Of a stretch of 64,000 bases of DNA, positions 42,263-55,452 are shown one piece after another; the stretch's first letter is position 1, and each line of letters opens with the position of its first letter. The notes beneath the pieces were generated by a model that was not told the origin of the DNA, searched no databases, and saw nothing but the letters and a program-made list of their open reading frames with translations. The translations under genes and the position numbers were made by a program. Source of the DNA: Camarhynchus parvulus (taxonomy: Eukaryota > Chordata > Aves > Passeriformes > Thraupidae); contig NC_044573.1 in NCBI RefSeq assembly GCF_901933205.1, positions 87,812,546 to 87,876,545 of the forward strand, given 5' to 3'.

Positions 42263-43895
42263 AATAGCAACTGTGATACCAATTTAAACATGAAAATAGC
42301 TTTACCCTGATGTCAAAAGCCCAGCATGTGAGATAAAATGCTCCACTTGCAGATAAAACTGTTGCCATACTAAAAATATCAGCAGCAACTGACATATGAA
42401 AATTCCTGTTTACAAACTCACAGGAAGAACCAGATGATGAAAGATCCCGCCCTTTACAAAGCAGCCGACAGTGTCCATCAGGAAACCTTCAGCATGGGCA
42501 AGACAATTGGGAGAAGAGACAGATATAAATATGTACTTACTGAAGTTAATAAAAATGTCACTCGTGCCTTCCAAATCAGAAAAAAAAAAACAATACTGCT
42601 AATTTAAAAAGGTTAAATATTGAAATCATGATTCAGTCTTTGTTTTGATCAGTTGTCTCAAGATATAATTTAACACGACATTTATCTGCATGATAATACA
42701 ATGTACTGTCAGTATTTTGGACAAGACTGGGGATGACTAGCATTTAACAGAGAGGATTTCACTCCATATGTCTTGTTCAAGTTTTAGAGAAATTTTAGAA
42801 GAACAATATGTAACTACCAAACAGTGAAAAATCTTAATGCAGTTAAGATTTCAAATGTGAAAATTATGTTGGATTTTAAAAAGGCCAATAATAGTATCTT
42901 TAAATGACCAGAATTTATAGTCATAAAACAGAGTAAAGCATAACAGGTAAGTCACATAGAAGCAGGAGACATTGAAGCCAAAGCTACATTGAACAAATAC
43001 ATATCTGAACAGGATAAAATAAGAAAACATTAGGTACTAAGGGAAATTTTTGCTTTACAATATACACGTGCCCCTATTTCCTAAAGTTTTCTTATTTGTT
43101 AGATGTACCACTGATATTGTTAGGTGATGGAGGGAAGTTCTAAAGTATTTTTTTTAAAAAGAAAGAGATTACAATGTTAGGGAGTATAATTTACTCTGGT
43201 ACCAGAAGGCTAGTAGACTAAATGTCCAGTGCCACCAAGTAAACAGGCACATGCTGCAAGAAAACTTCCTGGCATAGCAAAATTCTTATTCAGATAGAAG
43301 CCCTAACCAAACAACGGTGGGAAAAAATCAGGATAAAAAAAGAAGCAGCAGACTTAGTGACTACCAAAGGTAAATAGGAATCGTGATACAAAATCAGACA
43401 ATAACACACGTGTTCACAGATGATCAGAATCAGGGAGGTGGTGAGGACAGACAAGCCACTGCAAAGGCTTAGTATCTGAATAAATTCTTTACAGAGAAAG
43501 GACCTAGGCTTTGAGACAACAATGTTTTTCCTTTCCCCACAGCCTCCTTTACAGAAAAAATTACTAAGTTTCATCACAGGAAGAAGTCTCAAAGAATAAA
43601 TTACTTAGACACGAAACTTAAACACTATCCACCAAAAAGCAGCATACATAGCCATCTACTACCAAGTAACTCAGAGTGGACTTAAGGTATCAGAGGAAAA
43701 AAAAAAAACAACAAAAACCTACACTAAAATAGATCACTGTTATCCAGATAATTTGTAAGAAATAAATGAAAAAGCTTGAGAGATTACTGGTGTAGATTTA
43801 ATCAGTTCCACCAAGAGTAGCTGGAAAGCACAAATTAAAACAAAAAAAAAAAAACAAAGCTAAAGTACTGGGAACAATACTCATAATGGAAAATT

Positions 43896-43940
43896 GTGAT
43901 GTAATGTAATGTAATATAATGTAGTGTTCTGTAATGGAAT
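43896..43940. repeat. GTAAT pentanucleotide microsatellite
   Basis: Nine consecutive pentamers in register: GTGAT, three GTAAT, ATAAT, GTAGT, GTTCT, GTAAT, GGAAT. It abuts the 3' end of a CR1 fragment. Confidence 0.88.
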
Positions 43941-44125
43941 GGAAAAGAGCTCCAAAATCACTAAGATCAAACTTAAAACTAACGCTGAATCATGTCCCCA
44001 AGTGCCACATCTACATGTTTTTTGAATTCCTTGAGGGATTCCACCACTTCCCTGAGCAGCCTGTTTTCATAATTTCTGTCATGATAAATCAAATTCCTCC
44101 ATAACTGTTTGATTTCCTCTGAGTT
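43941..44125 (-). mobile_element. Diverged CR1 LINE 3' fragment
   Basis: Read as reverse complement this matches the CR1 3' region. Recognisable words include AATCATGTCCCCAAGTGCCA, TCCACCACTTCCCTGAGCAG and CCTGTTTTCATAATTTCTGT, in the usual order (near 43988, 44040 and 44061). It is more degraded than the copy at 5.7-6.5 kb and is in the same orientation. Non-coding. Confidence 0.8.
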
Positions 44126-44154
44126 AAAAACAAAATCAGCTATGTGTATGGCGG

Positions 44155-44202
44155 TGTATATATATATACATATACATGTGTGTGTGTGTACGTACATATA
44201 AA
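44155..44202. repeat. (TA)n / (TG)n microsatellite
   Basis: GTATATATATATACATATACATGTGTGTGTGTGTACGTACATAT-type alternation of purine and pyrimidine, about 30 bases past the CR1 fragment (whole tract spans the stated positions). Confidence 0.88.
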
Positions 44203-44357
44203 TACAAGGAAATTTGACTCATATTTACAAAAGCTAACTAAAATCAATAAGTATATAGGGCACAATCCTTTTGTAGCCTGAAAAATTACTTACAGAACAA
44301 TAAATTCTTGAATTTTGACTGTCTTCCAAGATGAGAAAATGGTGTGGTTTTCCAGAA

Positions 44358-44377
44358 GTCAACAATGTATTGTTGAC
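44358..44377. repeat. Short perfect palindrome
   Basis: GTCAACAAT and ATTGTTGAC are reverse complements separated by GT. Confidence 0.9.
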
Positions 44378-47300
44378 ATTTACTAGAGAGCTGGAGAAGG
44401 CAGCAAACAAAACCAGTCTTGTCTGATGATACCAATGTGTTCAGATTGGGAGAACTCCAAAATGTTAAGACTCAGGCTCACTTACTGAAACTAGGAAGAT
44501 TATTAGAAATGGCAAGATAGGAAATATGATTAAAATAAAAAGTTAAAAAAAAACCCCAAAACCAACAAAATTAAAAACATAAGATAAGCATCTCTGAACT
44601 ACCAAAACTATCAGTGGAAAACTGTCTATTAACTGCATACAAATCAATAAATCTTATACTAGGTATTTGAGAACTACCTGAAAGAAAAAAAAATCAAAGG
44701 GAATTCTTAAATTCACATCAAAGATATACTACATAAAACAGTAATGCAACAAAAGTACTACATTCAATCACACTCACATCACAAAGTACATCAATAGTAG
44801 AAGCATCAAAGAATATGTACAGCCATTAAATGCTTTAGTACCATGGCACAGAAAGAACTTGTAGATCCTGAGATTTTTAAACTTGAAATATTGAAGTAAA
44901 AATATTTTAATTGAAAAAAAATTATGAAAATACACAAATGTTAATAAGACTCCCTTCTGCTACACTGACAAAATCAAATTGCAAGCAGATTCCATTATTT
45001 CATATAGCATCTTGGTCAACAATAACTGCTAGGCATCAAGACAAATACTGTGATCATCTGTTTATTTACTCAGAAGAAAAAAAGCAAATAAATCAAACTA
45101 AAATTATTTATCAGCCAAGTCATTAAGCCAACACATGGAAAACAAATCTTTGGCATTTCAAATGCAGTTAAGATTCAGAAAACATCTTGGTGTATTTCAT
45201 AATTAACAGCAGGGTGGAGCATTTGCTTTCACTGGCAGTGCAAAACCAGACTGCCTCTCTCATCCTGAGCAGCAATGCTCACATATCCAGGTGCCAGTCA
45301 GAGCACTGAAGCCAGGAGCAAAAGACACATTTTAGATGTCATCTGTCTGTCCACTTGGTGGTGTTCCCTCTCTCTGCACTTTCCCTGACAGAGATTAAAC
45401 TAGCCTTGAATTTCTCTCACAGTAGGACAGGAGCACATCAGCGCATGACCTGATACTCAAGTTCCAGCCAGGCTTGCTCCTGACTCCAGGAACTCAAGTT
45501 CACAGCAGGAACCAGCACGTGGCCACATAGTCTGAGAAATCTCATTCAACACACACAGTTTTTTACATTTCATTATGATAAGGAAAAGCTCAAAGATGTC
45601 TCAACAGCTTTAACTACAGCTCAGGGAGTGAAGCCCACACTGCCTCCCAGACCAGAGCCAGTGCTCAAGTGCTCTCTGTGCCAGTGGCAGCAGAAGGAGA
45701 ATGGAATAGAGGACTTCTCCTTTTCCACCATGAGAGGGAAGGGACCAGCCTGATGAGGATGTACAATTCAACACCTCAAAGGAAACCCATCTTCTGCCTG
45801 CAGGTCAACAAGGAATCCAACCAACTGCTAAAATTTAACTTAAGAGATAATGAAGGAAAGAAGAAAGAGGAACCAAAGGTAGAGGGTCTTCCAGATGCTA
45901 GGAACAAAGTCTTTAAAAAGAACCCAAAAGCTTCCCCTAGCCTCCAATGAAGAAGTATTCCCAAAAAAAGCCAAATGATCAAAGGTCAGAAGTGAGTAGA
46001 CTCAAAGTGTACTAGATGAGGGAATGCAAAGAGAAAAAAAAAACAGTATCCAGAACGAAGTATACAAAGATCCATCAACAATTTAGTCATACACCCAGAC
46101 CTGCAACAGATGATCCACAGCATTGCCACTGAAATGGCTACAAAAATCTCGGCACCAAATTCAAAGGACATTTCAAGCTTAGAATAAAGATGATCACCCA
46201 CTTGCTATTGTTATTTTATCAAATCCTTATATTTGGTATTAAATTGCAAATCATTGGAGAGACACACAAGCTCTCAATGTGTAAACCTAATTCTTGAAAT
46301 TCTCCTGAGTATTATGTTGTTCCCAAAGCAAAAAGAAATGCTTCAGTATGATAGTCAAAATATCAAGGCATAAACATGTATTGTTTCTAGGATACTAATA
46401 TAATCTTTATAAATTAGATTATAACTGTTTGATGCTGCTCAGTCCTACCATACACCCACTTTAAACAGCATGTTGGATGGCTGGACTCAGTGTAATCCAA
46501 GATCTGAAGGAAATGTATATCCATGAGAAAGCAAAAATAAGTGTACAGTTTAAGTAGAAACATACTAGGTCTGCAAGAACCAATGTGATTTCATTTAATA
46601 CAATTTGCAACAGCGGAAAATGAGAATTTGAGAGAATATTCTCAGAGGTAGGATAGATCTGGCCTCACAAGAACTGTATGGACTTTGTTAACAAGAGGTC
46701 TATTTCAAAATATTGAAAAAAAAACAGTGCAAAAGTATCCGGTTGAGCATGGTAAAATTATAAGGTAATTTCATCAAGGGACCTAATCAACTTTGGCTTT
46801 CTTCCTGTGGCTCATCCGTGTCTGTTCTTCTCTACTTTAAAGAGATACTGAGCCAAAGGTTGCTTTAACTCCAGTGTAAACTGGAGGTAGACAAAAAATT
46901 TCCAGCAGAGCAAAATGAAAACCTACTCAAAACCACAACAAATTTTTCTCAGCAACTGCTTTTTAAAAAATTAAGAGAGTAGAAGGTATAAAGCCTAACA
47001 AGTCTGCTCTATGAAGAAAATTTCAGAATGTTTGAAATGTATTTCCTTTTTAATTAATAAATCAACTTTCTTTCTAAAAATTAGGATTACTTTTTCTCCA
47101 GAGAAGACTTCATATTTAAAACATTTCAAAAATGGAATTTTAAATGCAGAACTGCTCTGTAATACATGGTATTATGAAATTTTTTCCAACATCAGGTTAT
47201 GATCTCAATAATGAACATATAGCCACCAGAGGAAAACTTCCAAGGCACAAACAGCAGGGAAGAGCCTAACTGCTATTAAAGGTCATTGGGACTTGCAATC

Positions 47301-48608
47301 ACATTGCTCTATGTTCTTTTGAAAATATCCTACTCTGAAACCAGAACTACCTTAGCAATAATACCTTATTCCCAGAACTTATATACAACTACATAGCAGT
47401 GGCTTCTCCAGACAAGTGCTCTAGTCATTTCCTAATTCCTAGGATGTAATGTAAACCCTTTATCTCAAAATTAAAAATTTATCGAAAGGCAAAGTAATTT
47501 AAAGCATTAAATATTTATAAACATCAATAGCTAAGTTCCTGACTCCCACCAAAATTAACAGAAGTTTTGTTTGAATAAAAACCACAGCACTGAAAGTGCC
47601 ATTTCTCTTTCAAAAAAGCTCTTTTGCTTGAACAGTTCAGGATGCTTTATCATTGATATTGCTGCAAAATGTCTGTCCAAATGATTACACTCATTTTCTA
47701 ATGTTGCTTCTCCTGTGCCTAGGAGACTTGTCACATGAGGAGCACACAGAGGGTAATCTGATCAGGCAGAAGCAAAGTCCATGAGCAGACTTTGACAAGA
47801 TATCCATTTCAGTACCCAGCAAGAGACTTTCTGGAACTTCTCTGTTCACCCATAGTCTCACCTGCAAAATGCCCAAACCATGCCTCCGAAAGCTGCATAC
47901 AAAGTCAGACTTTTACCCATTTTGTGAACTAAAACATACACACATCTCTCTAATCCCAGTATAGAAGAGCTCTACTAATTTTAGATCCACGTGGTGCCAA
48001 GTGTCATAGCTGTCAGATAGCTGGATACCTGAACCTCAGGCCACACTAATTTAGTTTTCCAACACAATTAGGTTATGAACCTCACTTAACTGCTGATCTG
48101 TATTTATATGCATTGCAGAACACATCATTAAATACTGTAATTTCACATATTAACTATGAAACTGAACAATGAAGATATGTTTAAAAGCAAACCAAGTTCA
48201 AAAGGGCCATGTGGCTATAATCAAGAGCAGATTTTGGCCTATGCCACTGGAAAGCCCATCAGAGACCTAATCCTCCTTGTCCTACAGAAATAGCTGCACT
48301 AATTGTGTGATTGCGAGGTGCAGAATTTAACCCTCAATATATTTGCCTAGAATCTTCACCCTTTCACAGATTTATTGGCAGCTATTTTCATCTTGTACAA
48401 AATCCAAGGAATTCATAGATTAACACTCCACAGGAAAATGATGCACTCACCAGGTAAAATAAAATTAAATCTGGAGCCACGCTGACTTGCTTTTAATGCA
48501 GCTACAGCCAAATAGGAATTCCCTACAGGAGGCCTGACTTTAGGAGGAATATGCCTTATCAAAGGCTCAGCTATTACCTGGGCCCCAGTCTTGGGAAGAG
48601 CCTTGTGT

Positions 48609-48623
48609 GGGTGGGTGGGTGGG
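48609..48623 (+). other. G-quadruplex motif
   Basis: GGGTGGGTGGGTGGG: four G3 tracts with single-T loops, a form known to fold into very stable parallel quadruplexes. It lies on the template strand of DST. Confidence 0.85.
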
Positions 48624-51600
48624 TTTCCAATGTCAGTCTTTCCACCACAAAAGCACCGAGTCTGCCTACACAGATCAACTTGTAAGATGTGGCTATTAAC
48701 ACGCCCTTCAGGACTTGACCAGCAGACTGAAGTGTCTTTGTAAGCATTGTTTCACCTGTTTGAAAGCTGGGCTGACTGGAAGCATTCAGTACATGAATAT
48801 TTTCACCCACTACAGAAAAACAAGGCTTTGTTAAATTAAACGGCTTTAATGATGTTTTACAGGAAACATTTCAGGCATGCAGCAATAAGCTGCATTCATA
48901 TTTGACATTTACAAAATGTTATTATTTTAAGCCTGAACTTATAAAATACTTGCACTTAAATTCAAGCATATGAATAAGCCCATTTTTATTTTACAAAGTA
49001 GTTAATTCCAAGTACATGTTGAAATGGTGGAATAAATTCCTCCAACCAGGCTTGTTTTAAACAGCATAAAGGAAAAATAATAAAGCAGAATCTGGTTTTC
49101 AAGGAAAATACCACTAGAAATTAGCCAAGTTGATCACAGAAAACAATTATTAACAGCTCAACCAGAAATATAGATTGAGACAAAATAAACCTTTCAACTC
49201 AATAGTGACTGAAGCTCATTTTCCTTTTTTCCTCCCCTCATACCTGACCATCTCTTGGTTTTCATCCTAGGAAAAGAATTGTGGAATATTCCTATGAGCT
49301 CTACTTAAAAGATGTTGCTGACTCAATGGGAATTGGGAAGTAGCAGAAAAGCAAAGAAGCAGACCTTTGATGTCTTCTCCAATTCACATACAAAAGATAT
49401 TTGAATCAATGGCAAATTCTGTCTGCCTTAGTCCACCAAACAAGTATCTATTAAAATCATGGAGACGCTGCCACAGTTTATGTATCCCATCAAACTCAGC
49501 TTCAGAAAATGCTGTCCAAATCTCGAGGCCTTTACACAAACAAACCTCACTGAATTGCCCAACATTCAGGTTCTTTCTATTTTACTCCAAGACCTCTTCC
49601 CTTTAGCTCAAGTGAACACTTCATACAAGTCAAACCAGCAAGACCTGGTTCATATTTAAGATTAATGTACTCAAGGAAATATCCCATCTCCAAGCCCTTT
49701 AAAAGTCAGAACTTCTGCTTTAAATAAGGAGGAATGCTGAAACAGAATAAAACTTCAGGTTTTACATTTTAGGTGGCCCAAGTTGACCATTAACTTTGCC
49801 CGACTTCAGACAGCAGGAAAGCTATTATGTTTCCATCCCTAATTGAAGGCATTTTCTGTTGGCTACAATTCTTCCATCCCAGGAGGGTAACCTGCTGTAG
49901 GAAATGTGCTAGGAATATGGGAAACAACAGGGTTGTCTTGCTGAAGACTGGCATGGTGGCAAAGAAAGGATTAGGTGACATGCAGCTGGATAATCCACAC
50001 ATGCCCAATAATCAGCCAAAATAACTTTCCCATTAAAAAAAAAAAAGAAAACAAAAGATCAATCCCAAGGCCAGAGGCTAGATACTACCAGCACCTGAAA
50101 AGAGGTCAAAGAAAACTATCCATAGTGGAAACTACCTAATCAATTACTCACTTCAGGATTTCCTGCTGCATTCAAAATCAGAACCCTGAAGCAGAAGATC
50201 CAATTAGTTCACAGATGAGAACTAATGCCCAGAAGAGCATGATTTCTGCTGACTAAAAATTCAGCTCCCCAACTTCAAAGCATAAATAAGGAAATTCAGA
50301 AATTCACATATTCCAGAGCCAGGAGCATCTATCATGGCCCCTACTGTCTTTGCTCTATGATCATCTCTGAAGAATAATATCCCTGGATTAAATCTGATAC
50401 CTAACACATTTAGGAGTCTCCAAATTCCTAAAATTCATTTTCAGATGTATAAAAACCATTCTGTGCAAATGCTCCCTTCTTGAAGTCAGCTCAAAGGAGC
50501 TGGACAACAGGCATCTATTGTTTCTATCTTAATTCAAAACCTGTACCCAATGTCAGAACAGCTTTACTTGACACTGCCCTCAATCAATCATTAGAACAAA
50601 TTACATTGTCTCTGAACCCTAAACAGGCAACAAAATGCATCAGATGACCTGCTAGCTCTCGTCCATCTCCAGTGTCTTTGTTCTCAGAATACAGAACCAG
50701 AGCTGTTTGCTGTGCTTCAGCTGAATGTGTAGTATTATAGATCTTTTTAAAGCAAGAGAGCAATGCCAACTGTGAAACAGAATGTACCAAAGTTTAACAA
50801 CCCAACCTGAGTTTTGCTGTCTCCCAGACTTACCTCTCCTTCCTATGGACACCAGGGCTATGCAGCAAGTCCAAAGTACCCAAAGGAAGCACTAATCAGG
50901 CACCCATTGCAAACATAAGATTCATGTGATACCTTCCCTGGCATTAGCAACAATTTCCTGAAGTCCCTGAACTGCAAGACTATTTTTCATGGGCAGTCAT
51001 GTCAAGCTGAATTTTCTAAAAGATCTGTTTCCTACAGATGTAGGTGTATAAATCTACAGCATTAAAAGCTCTGCACAGCCCAGATAACCCTATATTTCAA
51101 ACTTCAAGGGCTTACATAGTTAAAGAATGTTGTTGAATAGCTGTGATTTATTCAACACTTTACTCCATGAATTAGCTCTTTTCCAGGTACTGCAGTCATG
51201 CTGTCATTAACAGATGTACCCCTAGCAAAAATGATGTCAAAATGGAGACAACCTAGTTACATAATTGTCCAAAATCTTTCAGAAAGGGCTTGTTGCAACT
51301 GCTATTCAAATAAAAGTTTACTACCTGAACTGAAAAACACATTAAAGAGTGACCATTTCAGAGGGATGATAAATTTATATATATAAACTTGATTCTCAGG
51401 TTATTACTTCAGATTTATAGCAGAGGAAATCTAATGAACATCTTGCACTCACAGTTTAAAATCATAATCTTCAAATATTTAATGCTCAAATAATAATGGC
51501 ACCAAACAATGCATTCCTATTCCATATGACAGAGATGGCATTTAATGCTTTAAAAATGAAAAGTATATGAAATACTATTGCACATTTTCTTATTTATCAA

Positions 51601-54554
51601 AAAGGCTACAGCTAACAATTTCATTACATTTTGTTCCCAGGCAACTGTGAGGTAACTTACAGAGCATCAAGAATAATTTTTGAAGTTCTTTACAACCTCC
51701 CAGAGAATTCAAATATAATTTTTGAGAAAATGTTGAATCTTAATTATATTAACAAATATTTGTATGATTTCTCTTATTACTTAAACAAGCTGTGAAATAT
51801 CTAAAATACTTCAGAATAAACTATACTAGATGGTTTTTTGCCGCTCTCTGTTTGCCTTTGAATTCTTAGAGGTGCAACCAACAAAGAAGCAATTTTTTCC
51901 CCTGAATAAGTAGCTGGATTCAACCTGATTTCTAAAACATCTGAGATAATGTGACTTTTTTCCCTCTATCAAAATGCTTTAGAAATACTGCCAAATAATT
52001 ACTAATCAAGAAAAAAAAAAAAAAAATTGACAGCCAGCAACTGAGCTGACCAGGGATCAGAAAACAACACTCTCTTCTCCCATAGCAAACAGCACTTCAG
52101 TGGTATGTCAGATTTAGCAAACAGTTGCCTAATTATTTACTGTCACAGCCAGAGACATGATCAGCAGACAGAATTTGGAGACACACAAATATCTGGCTTT
52201 CAATTTCTAAAACAACAAGGTACTTGGTATTGCACGATCTTCAAAATCTGCAGCCTACTTTGGAAACAGAAACAGAGGAAGGGTAAAATTTCACTTTTCT
52301 ATGTTTATAAAGGGCAGCTTTTATCTTCCTAAGTCAAACTGCCTGAACATCTTAATGATGCGGCATCATACGATCCCAAGCCTTCCAATACAGGCAATGA
52401 ATTTTGTACAGCTGACTCTGCTAGTTACAGTACTCAACAGCTGGGACATAGATAATTTGGCACCCTGATAATGGCCTAGATGAGTATGAAGCATTCTGCA
52501 GACTGTAAAAAGAAAAAAAAAAGAACTATCAGCATTAAAATTATAGATTGAAGCTCATCTTATAAAACCAGCATAGTTCACGTTTGATTAAGAAATTTAC
52601 TGAAGGAGGTGTTTACGAAACTGAGAAATTCAGAGAAATGGCACTCCCTCTTCAAAGCCTATATTGTAGCAATTCTTTTCTGATTAGATCAGCTTCCATA
52701 GCAAGTCATCAGAACAACAATCGCTGTAGTGAAGTCATACTACTGGGACTCAAATGGGAAATCATGACTGGCTTGAAAACACATTTTAGAAAGTAATGTG
52801 CTTTCCAGATTTCCAATACATCTTAATTAAAACAAGTCCAAACCTTTACCTTTGCTCCAAATGGCTGAATAAAATCTACCTTGAGCAGCAAAACACAGCA
52901 TACCAATATACAAAATATGACACTTAAAGACAACAGACATTGGATCCTTCCAAATAATTTCAGGATTCAGGGGTCACTGAAAATGGCATATGAATGGACT
53001 TTGTGTGACCCCCACAATAAGATATACTCAAATACTTTCAGAAAGTGGTTTATTTCTTACAGAGATGTAAATTAGCTTTCAGAGTTTATTTAATTAAAAT
53101 CCTATTGTTCCCCAACCTATAAAAACCAGACCTTTCAGTCCCATTCCTGATAAAACACCCATTGAAATAGGGAAAATTGGGCCTAATCTCTTTCCCAGAG
53201 AGAGATTTCCCTTGCTTTCTAAGCAAGTAATTGGTATGAGAAGAAACCTTATTAAACCTAATTCTAGCAGGAAATAAAAGGTGATCCAAAGCAGAAAAAC
53301 AAGCTTTCTCAGTGTTTATTTAAAAAGTAAACAGCCTACTAGCTCCAAAATTTTGGACAAATCAGATCAGCTTCATATAAATTGAGGAGTAAAGAAAAAT
53401 GAGAGAATGGAATAAAGACATGGTTTTGAAGATGATGGCAATCACCAAATGGTAATTATTTCTCAACCAAAATGCACTAATGCGTTTGAGTACAGAAACG
53501 GTGCACATGCTCCATTGCTGCACTGACACAATGGGCAACAGACACAAAGGAGTCATTAGTCAATACTGCTAATGACACATGAAATTGCAAGTGACACCAG
53601 TATAAAGTACACGCAGACCCAACAAGTTCTCATAGTCAAAATAACCATCTGTTGAGGGTTTATTATTCAAAATACTGCTACTAACAACACAGAATAAATA
53701 AAATCAATTATCAGTATCTTCAAATCAAGCTGTCTTAAACTATGCCACTCCCATTCCCATCAGTGGAAAACATTTAGCAAAAATCTTCAGGACTGATTGA
53801 AGACATACAGCTGAAAAACTTCAGATATGAAACATAACATCTTATTCCCTAACGTTACAAAAGGACTCAGCACTGCAAATGTCAGCATATGCTGTGACAT
53901 GCTGTAAAAACTGTTTCAGGGATGAAGGTTCAGTGCGAACAGTTAACTCCATCCATTTCGCACTTGGATTAAAATCAGAGCTGTAACACTTTTGATAAGC
54001 TTCAGATTTAGTACTAGCAAATGTACTGAAAAACAGCAGTGAATCATCCAAACCATCCCTTCCATCCCGATATCCTTAAGAAATGAATGCAATTTACATT
54101 TCTAGCAGGGTTAATTTAGCTGCATACATCTTCACACTGATAAATGCCTTTTTCCTTATTTTTCTGTATTTGATAAAAAAACCTCAGGTGCTACATGAGC
54201 TAAGCTAATTCTTTGCCCTAGCCCAAAAAAACCCAAATAAATAAAGAAATAGGTAAAAATAAACCGAAGCTTTAAATATGAATGTACATCGAGACATAAA
54301 TCCCTGTGTCCGCACTGCACTCGAAAAAGCGACTTTTAAACACGCGAGAGCGCCTGTCACACACTGGTGAGGTGACACGGTATTTATATCCATCGCACAA
54401 GCCGCCCACGTCCCTTGCTCCCAGACCGACCCTCGCAGGGACGCGGGGCCACCAATCGCCCCCACCTGGCCCCAGCGCCTCCCGGCTCCGCAGCCGCCAC
54501 ACCCGGCGTGGCAGGAGAGCGGCCGGGCGGGCGCGGCGGGGAGCGCTGCCCTAC

Positions 54555-54645
54555 CTTTGTATCTCTCTAGGACATCTTCGTAGGCCTGCAGGTACTCCTG
54601 CTCCTCGGCGTAGAAATACGCGCCGGGGGAGAGGTAGCCAGCCAT
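54555..54645 (-). CDS. DST: DST alternative first coding exon, MAGYLSP N-terminus
   Basis: The minus strand encodes 30 codons, [20 protein letters not shown] then [10 protein letters not shown], plus one extra base. It ends at a donor AAAG|GTAGGG. This matches the known short N-terminus of a dystonin actin-binding isoform, which in mammals begins (from memory) MAGYLSPAAYLYVEEQ. The trailing G joins AT of the exon at 2170-2231 to give YKDERDKVQ, exactly as in the known protein. The chosen ATG has a strong context, GCC before and G after it. The reading frame stays open for 108 codons upstream to an ATG at 54969, but that part is low-complexity and GC-rich, so I take it as 5' UTR. The exon sits inside the CpG island, as expected of a promoter-proximal exon. 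The peptide only sets isoform identity; the catalogued domains begin in the next exon. Confidence 0.95.
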
Positions 54646-55201
54646 GGCCAGCCGCTCGCCCAGCCCTGCCCGCCTGTGCGGCTCCGGGCGGCCGGCAGCC
54701 TCGGGGATGGCACAAGAAAAGCCGCGGCAGCAGCCGGCAGGGGCGGGCGGGGGGAGGCGCTGCCAGCCCGGCCGAGGAAACGCCCCCGCGGGCGGCCGCT
54801 CGCTCGGGTTTCGGTAGCCGCCCCTCGGAGAGCGGAGGGGCGGCACCAGCCCGGCGGCGGCCGCCGCCTCCCCGCCGCAGACCCCGGCTCCAGCCCCGTG
54901 GCCGAGGCACCGCCCGCGGGGCCGGCGGGCTCCACCACCGCCTCCCGCCCGCCCCCCGCCTCCCCGCACGACGAGGAGGGTGGCGGCTGCCGGGGCGGGG
55001 GACGCGACGCCTGCAGCGCTGACGGCGCCGGTGGGGACACTGGGCTCACGGGCAGGGATCGAGCGGGGAGGGACCTCCAGCCGGCTGCCGGCGGGGCCGG
55101 GAGCTCCCGCAGTCCCCGCGGAGGGGCGGCCCCGCCGCAGGTGTCACCGCCGCGCCTGCGTTCCCCCGCTGTCCCCCGGCGCTGACCCCGCCGCCGGGCC
55201 C

Positions 55202-55245
55202 GCTGCCCTGCGGTCCCTGCTGCCCTGCGGTCCCTGCTGCCCTGC
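55202..55245. repeat. 17-bp tandem repeat, about 2.6 copies
   Basis: The unit GCTGCCCTGCGGTCCCT occurs twice exactly (55202-55218 and 55219-55235), followed by a 10-base partial copy. It lies in the CpG island between the two DST first exons. Confidence 0.9.
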
Positions 55246-55444
55246 CCCCGGCCCGCCGCTGCCCGTCCTGCGCACCCTGCCCGCAGGGATCCGCGGGCGG
55301 TCGGGCCGGCTCCGCAACGCCCCAGTCGCGGCTGCATCCTGCGGCTGGTGGGAGCTCGGCTCCGCAGCGCTGCCCCCGCTAATAGCGCCGCTAGGAATGG
55401 TTACCCTGGGAAATGGTGTCCCGGCAGGGACCCCCAGTGGCGCG

Positions 55445-55452
55445 TATATAAT
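55445..55452 (+). promoter_or_regulatory. TATA-like motif inside the CpG island
   Basis: TATATAAT is the only strongly AT-rich octamer in its GC-rich surroundings and agrees with a TATA box read on the plus strand. It would place a start near 55475, divergent from DST. The minus-strand reading (ATTATATA) is a weaker match. Motif evidence only. Confidence 0.3.

Larger units (their letters stand above)
14110..43895. other. Intronic stretch with only local repeats
   Basis: About 29.8 kb of AT-rich DST intron. Items recognised inside it are listed separately: duplications near 16.2, 23.3 and 33.4 kb, hairpins near 16.4 and 27.3 kb, AT microsatellites near 21.2 and 37.3 kb, and GC-rich patches near 22.8 and 42.1 kb. 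I see no exon, RNA gene or further CR1 in the remainder. Confidence 0.6.
44203..54299. other. Intronic stretch, few recognisable items
   Basis: About 10 kb of AT-rich DST intron leading up to the CpG island. A 9-bp-arm palindrome near 44.36 kb, a G-quadruplex motif at 48.6 kb and an A16-class homopolymer near 52.01 kb are the only structures noted. No exon, repeat family or RNA gene seen. Confidence 0.6.
2232..54554 (-). other. DST: Large DST intron, about 52 kb
   Basis: This runs from the donor of the MAGYL exon to the acceptor of the 62-bp exon on the minus strand. The other N-terminal exon also splices across it. Scattered ORFs here are short (mostly under 110 codons), overlap on both strands and match no family I know. 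Recognisable content is two CR1 fragments, an LTR-like block, microsatellites, short duplications, two long perfect hairpins and several GC-rich patches, each listed separately. The rest is AT-rich DNA in which I see no gene. Long 5' introns are usual for DST in vertebrates. Confidence 0.85.

Noticed and set aside
41693..42310. 205-codon plus-strand ORF
   Set aside because: Half lies in AT-rich intron and half in the GC-rich block with no consistent protein character; the opposite strand is also open. Probably chance.
54205..54554. Read-through of the MAGYL frame past its donor to a stop at 54205
   Set aside because: The donor AAAG|GTAGGG and the exact join to the exon at 2231 explain the end of the exon. 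The tail beyond is intron, although intron retention cannot be excluded.
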